Assembly (NCBI GenBank): GCA_963794415.1
Contig: CAWCDI010000002.1
Location: 434,001-498,000 of the forward strand
Direction: 5' to 3'
DNA length: 64,000 nucleotides
From: CAVPTL01 sp963794415
Lineage (GTDB): Bacteria; Actinomycetota; Thermoleophilia; Gaiellales; JAICJC01
The notes below the pieces were generated by a model. It did not search any database, was not told the DNA's origin, and was given only the letters and a program-made list of their open reading frames with translations. Positions 9,026 through 16,939 of this stretch are shown piece after piece (the first letter of the stretch is position 1; each line of letters opens with the position of its first letter). A program made the translations under genes and the position numbers.

Positions 9026-11026
9026 GTGGTGACGAAAGGCTCCAGCGACCTCGGCAACGACACCTACCCGCTCGAACGGGTGGCCGACGCCGTGTCCGAG
9101 CTCTCGGATGCCCACGCCGGGGAGTTGCCCGCGGCCGCGTGCCGTGCCCTGGGGTGCGTGCTGGGACTCGATGAGGTGCGTTTCGTGACCACCGCCGGTG
9201 AGCTCGGCTCATGGGCGTGCGACACCGATCACCGCCGGAGCATCCGTCGGCACAGCGTGCAGACAGCCGTGTCCGGAGCAACCGAGCGGCCGCTGCAATG
9301 GCTCGACGGGGAGCAGACGCTGCTTGCAGTGCCCGTCCGCCGCGGCGGCCGCCGGTTGGCGGTGCTGGTGGGCTCGGTGTGGGGCGACCGCGACTTCGCC
9401 GACGAGGATCTCGCCGCGTGCGGGCTCGTGGCCGCGGCCGCAGCGGCCGGCGACGTGGAGGTCATCGAGCACCAGCCGTCGCCCGGCACGCGCACGCTCG
9501 AGTCGGCACTCTCCGACCTGGATGTGGGCTGGGCGATCGTGGATGCGCTGAAGACGCTCCTGCAGTTCGACGCGTGCCGGGTGTACCTGCCGTCGCCGGG
9601 CGACAACCGCGTGGTGCCGTCGGTGCAGTGCGGCCTGGGCCAGTGGCCGTGCCCGGATGCGGCCGCCCGCGAGGCCTGCGCGCCGGGCGTGGGCGCGGCG
9701 GGCAAGGCGATGCTCGACCGCGCGTCGCGCGTGGTGCGAAGCGCCCGCTCCGATCAGCACGCCGCCAAGATCATCGCCGAGGTGGCCGGGGACGAGTCGC
9801 TCCTGGTGGTCCCGGTGGTCGCAGACGGCGTGACGTGCGCGGTCATCGTGGTCTCGCGGATCGGCGCCGACCGGTTCGGCCTCGCCGACCTGCGGCTGGT
9901 GGAGCGCATCGCCGCCCGCGCGGCCCTTGCCTGTCGCGCCGTCGGGCTCTCGCGCACGGCGTCCGACCAGGCGCGCGTCGCCCAGGGCCTGCTGGATCTC
10001 AGCGCGGCGCTCGCCGCCCAGACCAGCGTCGAGGGAGTGGCCTCGATGCTCGTGGCCACCGTTGACCGGCTGGTGGAGTGCGCGGCCGTCTCGGTCTGGT
10101 TCCGGACGGGGGACGAGATGCGCCCCGCCGCCGTGCGCGGCTACACGCCGGAGGAGTCGGCCCGCCTCTCGGCGTGCAGCGTGCCGGTCACCGACCCGCT
10201 CTTTGCCGGCGCGCTCGACCGCCGCGACGTGGTGGCCCGCCGCGTCGATCAGGCGGGCGTGATCGTCACGCACCTCGACTCCACTCCAAGCGGCTCGACC
10301 TTCGCGGTGGTGGCGGTGGGGGAGCGGTCCGCCAACCGGGCTGCGCTCGTCATCCGCCGCGGCCCGCGGCGCGGCGCGCTCTCGGCAGTCGATCGCCAGA
10401 TGCTCCTGGGGATCGCCGATCAGAGCCTCATCGCCTTCACCAACCGGATGCTCTACGCCGAGCTCGACGAATCGTTCATGGCCACGGTGACTGCCCTGGC
10501 GACTGCGCTCGAGACCAAGGACGAGTACACCGGCGACCACGCCAGCGAGCTCGAGTCGCTCTCGACCACGCTCGCAGAGCGCCTGGGCCTGAGCGGCACC
10601 GAGCTGCGAGACGTCACGCTGGGGGCGGCGCTGCACGACATCGGCAAGATCGGGATCCCCTCGCCGATCCTCCTGAAGCCGGGCCCGCTCACCGACGCCG
10701 AGTGGGAGGTGATGCGCCGCCATCCCGAGCTCGGCGCGCGCATCATCGAGCCGGTTGCGGCGCTCGACGGCGCCCGCGAGCTGGTCATCGCCTGCCACGA
10801 GCACTGGGACGGCAGCGGCTATCCCCACGGCCTCGCAGGCGAGCAGATCCCGCTGGGCGCGCGCATCATCCTGGCCTGCGACGCGTTTCACGCGATGATC
10901 TCCGACCGCGTCTACCGCAAGGGGATGCCGGTGTCCGAGGCGGTGATCGAGCTGGAGTGCCACGCCGGCGCGATGTTCGATCCCGCGGTGGCAGATGCGC
11001 TGGTGAGCATGGTCGGCGACGGCTGA
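9026..11026 (+). CDS. GAF-domain HD-GYP protein, putative cyclic-di-GMP phosphodiesterase
   Basis: About 666 aa from GTG 9026; GTG 9005, 9017 and 9029 are also in frame. The first 470 residues hold two or three GAF-like sensor domains (for example LESALSDLDVGWAIVDALKT and RLVERIAARAALACRAV). The C-terminal HD-GYP domain has HDIGKIGIP, a KPGPLTDAEW segment and HEHWDGSGYP. HD-GYP enzymes degrade cyclic di-GMP. TATACC just upstream may be a -10 box for a short or absent leader. It lies directly before the structured leader and PdtaS/PdtaR-like pair, a suggestive but unproven link. Confidence 0.9.
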   Translation: MVTKGSSDLGNDTYPLERVADAVSELSDAHAGELPAAACRALGCVLGLDEVRFVTTAGELGSWACDTDHRRSIRRHSVQTAVSGATERPLQWLDGEQTLLAVPVRRGGRRLAVLVGSVWGDRDFADEDLAACGLVAAAAAAGDVEVIEHQPSPGTRTLESALSDLDVGWAIVDALKTLLQFDACRVYLPSPGDNRVVPSVQCGLGQWPCPDAAAREACAPGVGAAGKAMLDRASRVVRSARSDQHAAKIIAEVAGDESLLVVPVVADGVTCAVIVVSRIGADRFGLADLRLVERIAARAALACRAVGLSRTASDQARVAQGLLDLSAALAAQTSVEGVASMLVATVDRLVECAAVSVWFRTGDEMRPAAVRGYTPEESARLSACSVPVTDPLFAGALDRRDVVARRVDQAGVIVTHLDSTPSGSTFAVVAVGERSANRAALVIRRGPRRGALSAVDRQMLLGIADQSLIAFTNRMLYAELDESFMATVTALATALETKDEYTGDHASELESLSTTLAERLGLSGTELRDVTLGAALHDIGKIGIPSPILLKPGPLTDAEWEVMRRHPELGARIIEPVAALDGARELVIACHEHWDGSGYPHGLAGEQIPLGARIILACDAFHAMISDRVYRKGMPVSEAVIELECHAGAMFDPAVADALVSMVGDG

Positions 11027-11043
11027 GAGTCCGCTCGATCGTG

Positions 11044-11169
11044 TATTCTGGGGCTCGTGGCCCCACCGAGGGGGCCGCGTGAGGCAACGGCGCCTCCAGC
11101 TGACGAAACGCCTGTCGTTTCGTGACCTGGGGGCGTTTTTTGTGCCCGGAACCCGGAGGAGGTGGATCG
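11044..11169 (+). ncRNA. Structured 5' leader / candidate attenuator before the PdtaS-like kinase
   Basis: A TATTCT box (11044-11049) is followed by roughly 110 nt with strong folding. One fold pairs GAGG (11068-11071) and GCCG (11074-11077) with CGGC (11088-11091) and CCTC (11093-11096). A competing fold uses 11091-11099 as the 5' arm of the terminator at 11091-11141. The two cannot coexist, the layout of a transcription attenuator. The downstream genes encode an ANTAR (RNA-binding antiterminator) system, so self-regulation is plausible. The canonical ANTAR double hexaloop is not evident and I recognise no known riboswitch. Confidence 0.45.
11091..11141 (+). terminator. Intrinsic terminator within the leader
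   Basis: CGCCTCCAG (11091-11099) pairs with CTGGGGGCG (11127-11135, one G-U). An inner ACGAAACG/CGTTTCGT stem (11103-11110 with 11116-11123) has a 5-nt loop. Six Ts follow at 11136-11141. It is 28 bp before the kinase ATG. Confidence 0.7.
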
Positions 11170-12756
11170 ATGGAGACGTGGAGCGAGCGCGCGGCTGGTG
11201 GTGCGGCGGCCCTGCATCGGCGACAATCCGCCCATGCCATTCCGCCTCGCCAGGGCTCCGGGGTGACCGCCGCGGCCGAGCCCGATCGCGCGGCGCGCCA
11301 CCTCCAGCTCCTCACCGAGACCATCGCCGCGGTCAACTCGACGCTCGACCTGGCGGGGGTGTTCGCCCAGATCGCCTCGAAGGTGGCCCAGGCGATGGGC
11401 ACCGACGCGTGCTTCGTCTACCTCTACGACGAGCCCAGCGGCATGCTCGAGCTCCGCGCCACCCACGGCGCGCGCTTCGACGACCCCGCCCACCGGCCGC
11501 GCATGGCGCCGGGCGAGGGCATCACGGGCGTGGCGGCGGCCTCGATGCGACCGGTCGTGATCGCGCGCGACGCGCATCTGGATCCGCGGTTCATGTCGTT
11601 TCCCAACCTGCCCGAGGACGAGTACGAGTCGATCCTCGCGGTGCCGGTGCTCGCGCGCGACAAGCTGGCGGGCGCGCTCAACGTCCGCACCCGGGCGCCG
11701 CGCGTGTTCGGGCCCGACGAGATCGCGCTGCTCTCTGCCATCGCCGGCCAGGTCGGCCAGGCGATCGAGAACGCGAAGCTCTACGAGCGCTCGCAGCAGC
11801 GGGTGGTCGAGCTCGAGGCGCTCGCCGACATCGGGCGCACCCTCTCGGGGTCGCTCTACCTTGACGACGCGCTGCGCGGCATCGCGACCCGCACGATGCG
11901 CGCCCTGAACGCCGACGGCTGCGCGGTGGTGCTGAAGAACGAGGACGGCATCTCGGTGGGGTTCCGCGAGGGCACCATCTGCCCCGATGCCGACCTCATC
12001 AGGATCGCCGAGTCCGCGCCCAAGCAGGGCGAGACGTATCTGGCCCAGCGGCTGCAGTGGAAGCAGCGCACCACCGGGGCGCTGGTGGTGCTCTCGACCC
12101 AGCCGCGGTCGTGGTCGCCGGAGGAGCGCTCGCTGCTCACCACGATCGCCCACGCGGCCAGCGCGGCGGTGGCAAACGCGCAGGCGGCGCTCCGCGGGCT
12201 GCTGGCCCAGGAGATCCACCACCGGGTGAAGAACAACCTGCAGACCGTGGCATCGCTCCTTCGGCTGCAAGCCGGCGCGACCACCGACGCCGATGCGTCC
12301 AAGGCGCTCGAGGAGAGCGTCAACAGGATCCTCTCGATCGCGGCGGTGCACGACCTGCTCACAGCCACGCGCGAGGACGGCGTTGACTGCGCGGGGCTCG
12401 TCGGCACGCTCGAGGCGATGCTGGGCCAGGGCCTCGGCGGGCGCAGCCTCGACTCGCAGCTGGATCCGGTCACGCTCTCGGGCGCGCGGGCCACGGCGCT
12501 TGCCCTGGTGTTCTGCGAGCTCTTCCAAAACGCCGTGGAGCACGGCGGCGGCGGGATCGCGGTGGGGTTGCACATGTCCGGCGACATGGTGGAGCTGACC
12601 GTCGAGGACGAGGGCAGCGGCCCGTCGCCGCAGAGCGCCGCCGGACTGGGTTTGACCATCGCCAAGGCGCTGGTGTCGGGCGAGCTCGGGGGCACCCTCG
12701 AGCTCGCGGTAGGGGGACGAGGGAAGGCGGTGGTGAGATTTCCAGCCGAGTACTGA
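11170..12756 (+). CDS. Sensor histidine kinase, GAF-GAF-HisKA_2-HATPase (PdtaS-like)
   Basis: 528 aa from ATG 11170, preceded by GGAGGAGG with 7-nt spacing. Two GAF domains (about 45-190 and 205-345) are followed by the HisKA_2 phosphoacceptor motif QEIHHRVKNNLQTVASLL with the histidine at residue 350 or 351. The ATP-binding domain has FCELFQNAVEHGG (N box) and GLGLTIAKALV. No membrane helix, so a cytosolic sensor. This kinase class normally pairs with ANTAR response regulators, and the next gene is one. A GTG at about codon 32 is an alternative start. Confidence 0.92.
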   Translation: METWSERAAGGAAALHRRQSAHAIPPRQGSGVTAAAEPDRAARHLQLLTETIAAVNSTLDLAGVFAQIASKVAQAMGTDACFVYLYDEPSGMLELRATHGARFDDPAHRPRMAPGEGITGVAAASMRPVVIARDAHLDPRFMSFPNLPEDEYESILAVPVLARDKLAGALNVRTRAPRVFGPDEIALLSAIAGQVGQAIENAKLYERSQQRVVELEALADIGRTLSGSLYLDDALRGIATRTMRALNADGCAVVLKNEDGISVGFREGTICPDADLIRIAESAPKQGETYLAQRLQWKQRTTGALVVLSTQPRSWSPEERSLLTTIAHAASAAVANAQAALRGLLAQEIHHRVKNNLQTVASLLRLQAGATTDADASKALEESVNRILSIAAVHDLLTATREDGVDCAGLVGTLEAMLGQGLGGRSLDSQLDPVTLSGARATALALVFCELFQNAVEHGGGGIAVGLHMSGDMVELTVEDEGSGPSPQSAAGLGLTIAKALVSGELGGTLELAVGGRGKAVVRFPAEY

Positions 12757-13310
12757 TAGCAGAGGACGAGACCATCATCCGGCTCGATCTGGCAGCGATG
12801 CTGGAGCGCGCCGGGTTCGAGGTGGTGGCACAGGCCGGCGACGGCCTGGAGGCGGTCGCGCTCGCGACCCAGACCGAGCCGGACATCGCGCTCCTCGACG
12901 TGAAGATGCCCGGGATGGACGGCATCGACGTCGCGCGGAAGATCCTGGAGCAGCGGCCGATCCCGGTGGTGATGGTGACGGCGTTCTCCCACCGCGAGCT
13001 GGTGGAGCGGGCGGTGGACGCGGGCGTGTTCGGCTACCTGGTGAAGCCGTTTCGCGAGGGCGACCTGCTGCCGGCCATCGAGACGGCGCGGGCGCGCCAT
13101 GCCGAGCTGCAGGAGGTGCGGGCGGAGTCGAGCGACCTGCGCGACGCGCTGGCCGCGCGCAAGGTGATCGAGCGCGCGAAGGGCCTTCTGATGGAGCGCG
13201 ACGGCCTCACCGAGCAGGAGGCATTCAGCCGGATGCGGCGCGCCTCGCAGCAGACGGGCCGGTCACTGCGCGACATCGCAGAGGCAATGGTGGCGACGCT
13301 GACGGTGTAG
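12738..13310 (+). CDS. ANTAR-domain response regulator (PdtaR-like), apparent ATT start
   Basis: About 190 aa if started at ATT 12738. The receiver domain has the acidic pair in LIAEDETIIRLDL, phosphoacceptor D54 in LLDVKMPG, T in MVTAF and K in LVKPF. The C-terminal ANTAR domain (VIERAKGLLMERDGLTEQEAFSRM) binds RNA hairpins and prevents termination. No ATG, GTG or TTG in this frame precedes the receiver: the first ATG (12798) would delete strand beta-1 and the acidic pocket. The in-frame options are ATT 12738, giving SSRVLIAEDE and preceded by a GGTGG-rich stretch, or CTG 12753, which overlaps the kinase TGA. A small sequence error is the other explanation. Confidence 0.88.
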   Translation: MSSRVLIAEDETIIRLDLAAMLERAGFEVVAQAGDGLEAVALATQTEPDIALLDVKMPGMDGIDVARKILEQRPIPVVMVTAFSHRELVERAVDAGVFGYLVKPFREGDLLPAIETARARHAELQEVRAESSDLRDALAARKVIERAKGLLMERDGLTEQEAFSRMRRASQQTGRSLRDIAEAMVATLTV

Positions 13311-13313
13311 AGG

Positions 13314-13334
13314 GAACGGTGCCGGGCACCGCTC
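13314..13334. repeat. REP-like palindrome GAACGGTGCCGGGCACCG
   Basis: GAACGGTGC-CGG-GCACCGCTC is a near-perfect 9-bp inverted repeat with one mismatch, lying between two converging genes. The same core recurs at 62807-62827, and with GGTGCCAGGCAC at 36.9-37.6 kb. Confidence 0.7.
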
Positions 13335-13336
13335 GT

Positions 13337-15223
13337 TCACCCGGCCTGGGTCGCGAACTGCTCCCACTCGCGGTACTTGTACGCCAGCTCCTGCTGGAGC
13401 TCCTGGTGGCGCCGGCCGTCGACCGCGAGCGCGGTGGAGTCCTGGTAGGCGTCCGGCGCCGAGAGCCGCGTCTCGAGCGCGCCCATCTCCTCCTCGAGCG
13501 CGGCGATCTCGCGCTCGAGCTTGGACGCCTCGCGCCTGGCCCGCTGTGAGGGCCGCCCCGTCTGGGCCGGCTGGGGCTTTGCCTTCTGCTTGGGCGCCGC
13601 CGCAGGCCTGGGGGCAGGCTTCGCCGGCGCAGCCGCGGAGGGCGCCTCGTGCGCCGTCGCGTAGGCGCCGAACGCGCCCTCGCGCGCGATGAGCCGCTGA
13701 TCCTCGATCGAGAGCGTGCGCGTGGCGATGGCCTCGATGAGCGCGCGATCGTGCGACACCAGGAGCATCGTCCCCGCAAACGCCTCCAGCGCGTCCTCCA
13801 GCGCCTCGCGGCTCTCGATGTCGAGGTGGTTGGTGGGCTCGTCCAGCACCAGCAGGTTGGCCCCCGAGATGACCGTGCGTGCCAGCGACAGCCGCCGCCG
13901 CTCACCGCCCGAGAGCGCCGAGACCGGCTTCTCGACGTCCTCGCCCGAGAAGAGGAACCGGCCCAGCAGGTCGCGCGCCTTCGGCCCGCTCAGGCCCTCT
14001 GCGGTGATCACGTCGATCATCCGGTAGGCGTCGGGTAGCTCGAGCGACTGCTGTGAGTAGTAGGCGAGCTCAACGTTGTGGCCGAACTTGACCCGGCCGT
14101 GCTCGGGGGCGCGGTTCCCCAGGAGCGTCTCGATGAGCGTCGTCTTGCCGGCGCCGTTGGGCCCCAGGAGCGCCACGCGCTGGCCGCGCTCGATCGCAAA
14201 CGACGCGCCCTTGATGAGCGTGCGCCCGGCGACGCCGATCGTGAGCCCCTCGGTCTCCAGCACCACGCGCGCGCTTCGCGGCGGATCGGGGAACTCGAAG
14301 CGCAGCGACTTCTGCGTGGTGGTCTTCTCGATCGGCTCGATCCGCGCGATCGCCTTCAGCTTGGACTGCGCCTGGCGCGACTTGGTGCCGTACCGGAACC
14401 GGTCCACGAACCGCTGGAGGTGGGCGAGCTCGGCCTGCTGGCGGTCGAACGCACCGGCCTGCGCCGCGAGCCGCTCGGCCTCGACGCGGCGAAAGTGGGA
14501 GTAGCTGCCCTTCTCGAACCGCCCCTTGCCGCGCTCGATCGCGAGCACGCCGTTGGCCACCGACTCCAGGAACCAGCGGTCGTGCGAGACGAAGAGCACG
14601 GCGGCGTCGAGCCCGTCGATGTGCTCCTCGAGCCACTCGATGGCGGCGGTGTCCAGGTGGTTGGTGGGCTCGTCCAGCAGCAGCACGTCCGGCTCTGCAG
14701 CGAGTGCGCGCGTGAGCGACGCGCGGGTCAGCTCGCCGCCCGAGAAGCTGCGAAGGGGCCGGTCGAGATCGTCGGGCGAGAAGCCCAGGCCCCGTGCGAC
14801 GCTCTCCAGCCGCGAGCGCCATGCATAGCCGCCGGCACGCTCGAACTCGCGCTGGGCCTGGTCGTAGCGCCGCATGACCGAGCCGTCGCTGTCGCCCGCC
14901 GCCATGCGCTCCTCCAGCTCACGTAGCTCCGCCTCGAGCCGTCTGGCGGCCGCCGCTCCCCCGCCGACGTACTCGCCGAGGGTGGTGGCGGATGCCAGCG
15001 GCGGGCGCTGGTCGTGCAGCGCGATGCGGGTGCCGGTGGTCACCGAGATCTCGCCCTTGTCGGGCGTGAGCTCGCCCGCGACCATGCGAAGGAGCGTGGT
15101 CTTGCCGGCGCCGTTTCGCCCGATCAGCGCCACGCGGTCGCGCGGCCGGATGATGGCCGAGACGTCGTCCAGGATCATGTCGGCCCCGAACGAGAGGCCC
15201 ACCGAGGTGATGTGCACGGTCAC
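13337..15223 (-). CDS. ABC-F family ATP-binding protein
   Basis: 628 aa from GTG 15223. It has two complete ABC domains without membrane segments: Walker A GRNGAGKTTLL and GPNGAGKTTLI, signatures SFSGGELTRAS and ALSGGERRRLSL, and LLLDEPTNHLD in both halves, joined by a charged linker (RYGTKSRQAQSKLKAIARI). An Ala/Pro/Lys-rich segment and a C-terminal coiled coil follow. ABC-F proteins act on ribosomes (translation regulation or antibiotic resistance) and do not transport. The start overlaps the end of the upstream oxidoreductase gene (GTGA). The particular subfamily cannot be told from the sequence alone. Confidence 0.93.
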   Translation of the reverse strand: MTVHITSVGLSFGADMILDDVSAIIRPRDRVALIGRNGAGKTTLLRMVAGELTPDKGEISVTTGTRIALHDQRPPLASATTLGEYVGGGAAAARRLEAELRELEERMAAGDSDGSVMRRYDQAQREFERAGGYAWRSRLESVARGLGFSPDDLDRPLRSFSGGELTRASLTRALAAEPDVLLLDEPTNHLDTAAIEWLEEHIDGLDAAVLFVSHDRWFLESVANGVLAIERGKGRFEKGSYSHFRRVEAERLAAQAGAFDRQQAELAHLQRFVDRFRYGTKSRQAQSKLKAIARIEPIEKTTTQKSLRFEFPDPPRSARVVLETEGLTIGVAGRTLIKGASFAIERGQRVALLGPNGAGKTTLIETLLGNRAPEHGRVKFGHNVELAYYSQQSLELPDAYRMIDVITAEGLSGPKARDLLGRFLFSGEDVEKPVSALSGGERRRLSLARTVISGANLLVLDEPTNHLDIESREALEDALEAFAGTMLLVSHDRALIEAIATRTLSIEDQRLIAREGAFGAYATAHEAPSAAAPAKPAPRPAAAPKQKAKPQPAQTGRPSQRARREASKLEREIAALEEEMGALETRLSAPDAYQDSTALAVDGRRHQELQQELAYKYREWEQFATQAG

Positions 15224-16212
15224 AGGGCCACGTCCAGCACGACCTTGCCGAACCGGTCGGCGGCGTCCATGTGGGCGTGCGCCTCGGCGGCCTCGGCAAG
15301 CGGGAACGCCCGGTCGATGACGGGCCGCCACGTCGTCTCGGCCACGTGCGCCAGCAGCTGATCGAACTCGCGGGCCGAGCCCATCGTGGTGCCGGCGATG
15401 GTCCACTGGCCGAAGTACGTCGCCGCGATCGAGATGCTCGCCTCGGCGCCCGCAGTCGTCCCGAAGCTCACCAGCGTGCCGCCGGGCCGAAGGCAGCGCC
15501 ACGCGCCGTCCCAGGTGGGCTGTCCCGCCGAGTCGATGATCACGTCCACCTCGCCGACCTGCTCGGGCCAGTCGGGGCTGGTGTAGAGCGCGCCGCCCGA
15601 GGCGCCGAGCGCGATCGCCCGGTCGATCTTGGCCTGCGACGACGAGGTCACGATCACCTCGGCGCCCAGGGCGTGGGCGATCTGGACCAGGAACGTGGCC
15701 GTGCCGGCGCCGGCCCCGGCGATGAGCACGCGGTCTCCCGCCTGCACGCCCGCGCGCGTGCGAAGCGCCCGCCAGGCCGTGAGCCCGGCCAGCGGCAGCG
15801 CCGCGGCCTCGCGCCAGTCGAACCGCTCGGGGCGCGGGAGCACGTGGTCTGCGGGGATCGCGATCAGCTCGGCGTAGGTGCCCTGGCGCGGCATCCCGAG
15901 GATGTTGAAGTCGGGGCCCGGGGCGCTCTCCCGCGGGCCCCATCGGACGCCCGGGTTGATCACGACCTCGGTGCCGATGGCCGGCGACTCGACGCCCGCT
16001 CCGTGGGCCACGACCCGCCCGGCGCCGTCGGATCCCAGCACCGAGCCCACCACTGCGCCGGGCCGGCCGCGGCGAATCCACACGTCGCGCCGGTTGATGG
16101 CCGCCGTGACCAGCTGGACCACCACCTCACCCGGCTCGGGTGAGGGGTCGGGCAGCTGCCGCAGGCGCAGGCCGGACGGCTCGCCGAGCTCCTCGAGGAC
16201 GATCGCGTTCAT
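15220..16212 (-). CDS. Zinc-independent medium-chain alcohol dehydrogenase / quinone oxidoreductase family
   Basis: 330 aa from ATG 16212. The MDR fold has an N-terminal catalytic GroES-like domain (INRRDVWIRRG, GSDGAGRVVAHG) and a Rossmann domain with the nucleotide-binding turn GAGAGTATFLVQIA. Cysteine zinc ligands of classical alcohol dehydrogenases are not apparent, which favours the NADPH:quinone oxidoreductase type. The substrate is unknown. It is divergent from lutA with only 19 bp between starts, and the ABC-F gene is co-translated downstream. Confidence 0.88.
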   Translation of the reverse strand: MNAIVLEELGEPSGLRLRQLPDPSPEPGEVVVQLVTAAINRRDVWIRRGRPGAVVGSVLGSDGAGRVVAHGAGVESPAIGTEVVINPGVRWGPRESAPGPDFNILGMPRQGTYAELIAIPADHVLPRPERFDWREAAALPLAGLTAWRALRTRAGVQAGDRVLIAGAGAGTATFLVQIAHALGAEVIVTSSSQAKIDRAIALGASGGALYTSPDWPEQVGEVDVIIDSAGQPTWDGAWRCLRPGGTLVSFGTTAGAEASISIAATYFGQWTIAGTTMGSAREFDQLLAHVAETTWRPVIDRAFPLAEAAEAHAHMDAADRFGKVVLDVAL

Positions 16213-16217
16213 GCCCG

Positions 16218-16223
16218 TATGAT
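16218..16223 (+). promoter_or_regulatory. Candidate -10 box TATGAT for lutA
   Basis: TATGAT (5 of 6 to consensus) ends 8 bp before the lutA ATG, within the 19-bp divergent intergenic gap. This implies a leaderless or nearly leaderless lut transcript. Confidence 0.5.
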
Positions 16224-16231
16224 GACGCCTG

Positions 16232-16939
16232 ATGGTCTCGCTGTTCCCCACCTGCCTCGGTGACGCCGTCAGCGGCGTTGCGGTGCGCGATGCGGCCCGG
16301 GTGCTGCGCGCTGCGGGAGTCGAGCCGAAGCGGCCCCGCGGAGCCACGTGCTGCGGCCAGCCGGCCTGGAACAGCGGCTTCGTCGCCGACGCCCGCCGCG
16401 TGGCGCGCACCACGCTGCGCGCGCTGGAGGGCGCCGATGCCGTGGTGGTGCCCGCGGGCTCGTGCGCGGCGATGATGCGGCTGCACTGGCCGCAGCTCTT
16501 CGAGGGTGCCGAGCGGGAGCGGGCCAGGGCCGTCTCCGCCCGGGTGTTCGAGCTCTCGCAGTACCTCGTCGATGAGCTCGGCCTCACGCAGATCGGCACG
16601 CCGGGAGACCGCACGGTGGCCTACCACGACTCGTGCCACATGCTGCGCGAGCTGCGCGTCTCCGAGCAGCCCCGCGCCCTGCTCCGATCCGTCGCGACGC
16701 TCGTGGAGCTGCCGCGCTCGGATCGCTGCTGCGGCTTCGGCGGCACCTTCAGCGTGCGCTACCCCGAGGTCTCGACGGCGATGGCCGACGACAAGCTCGG
16801 CGCGGCGCGGGCCGCCGGTATCGACCTGATCGTGAGCGCCGACCCCGGCTGCGCCATGCAGCTCGGCGGCCGGGCCTCGCGGGTGGGCGCGCCGGTTCGG
16901 GTCTCACACCTGGCAACCGTGCTGGCCGAGGCCCTGTGA
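16232..16939 (+). CDS. lutA: LutA/LldE-like (Fe-S)-binding lactate utilisation protein
   Basis: 235 aa. It contains two cysteine-rich CCG domains: GATCCGQPAWNSG and RCCGFGGTFSVRYP, with MVSLFPTCLGD at the N-terminus. LutA works with LutB and LutC to oxidise L-lactate to pyruvate. The next gene starts on its stop codon (GTGA), giving a tight lutABC order. Confidence 0.92.
   Translation: MVSLFPTCLGDAVSGVAVRDAARVLRAAGVEPKRPRGATCCGQPAWNSGFVADARRVARTTLRALEGADAVVVPAGSCAAMMRLHWPQLFEGAERERARAVSARVFELSQYLVDELGLTQIGTPGDRTVAYHDSCHMLRELRVSEQPRALLRSVATLVELPRSDRCCGFGGTFSVRYPEVSTAMADDKLGAARAAGIDLIVSADPGCAMQLGGRASRVGAPVRVSHLATVLAEAL

Noticed and set aside
11055..11141. Resemblance to an S-adenosylhomocysteine riboswitch (CCGAGG, GCAACGGCGC)
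   Set aside because: Only fragments match; the pairing AGGCUCGG segment is absent and the downstream genes are not methyl-cycle enzymes.
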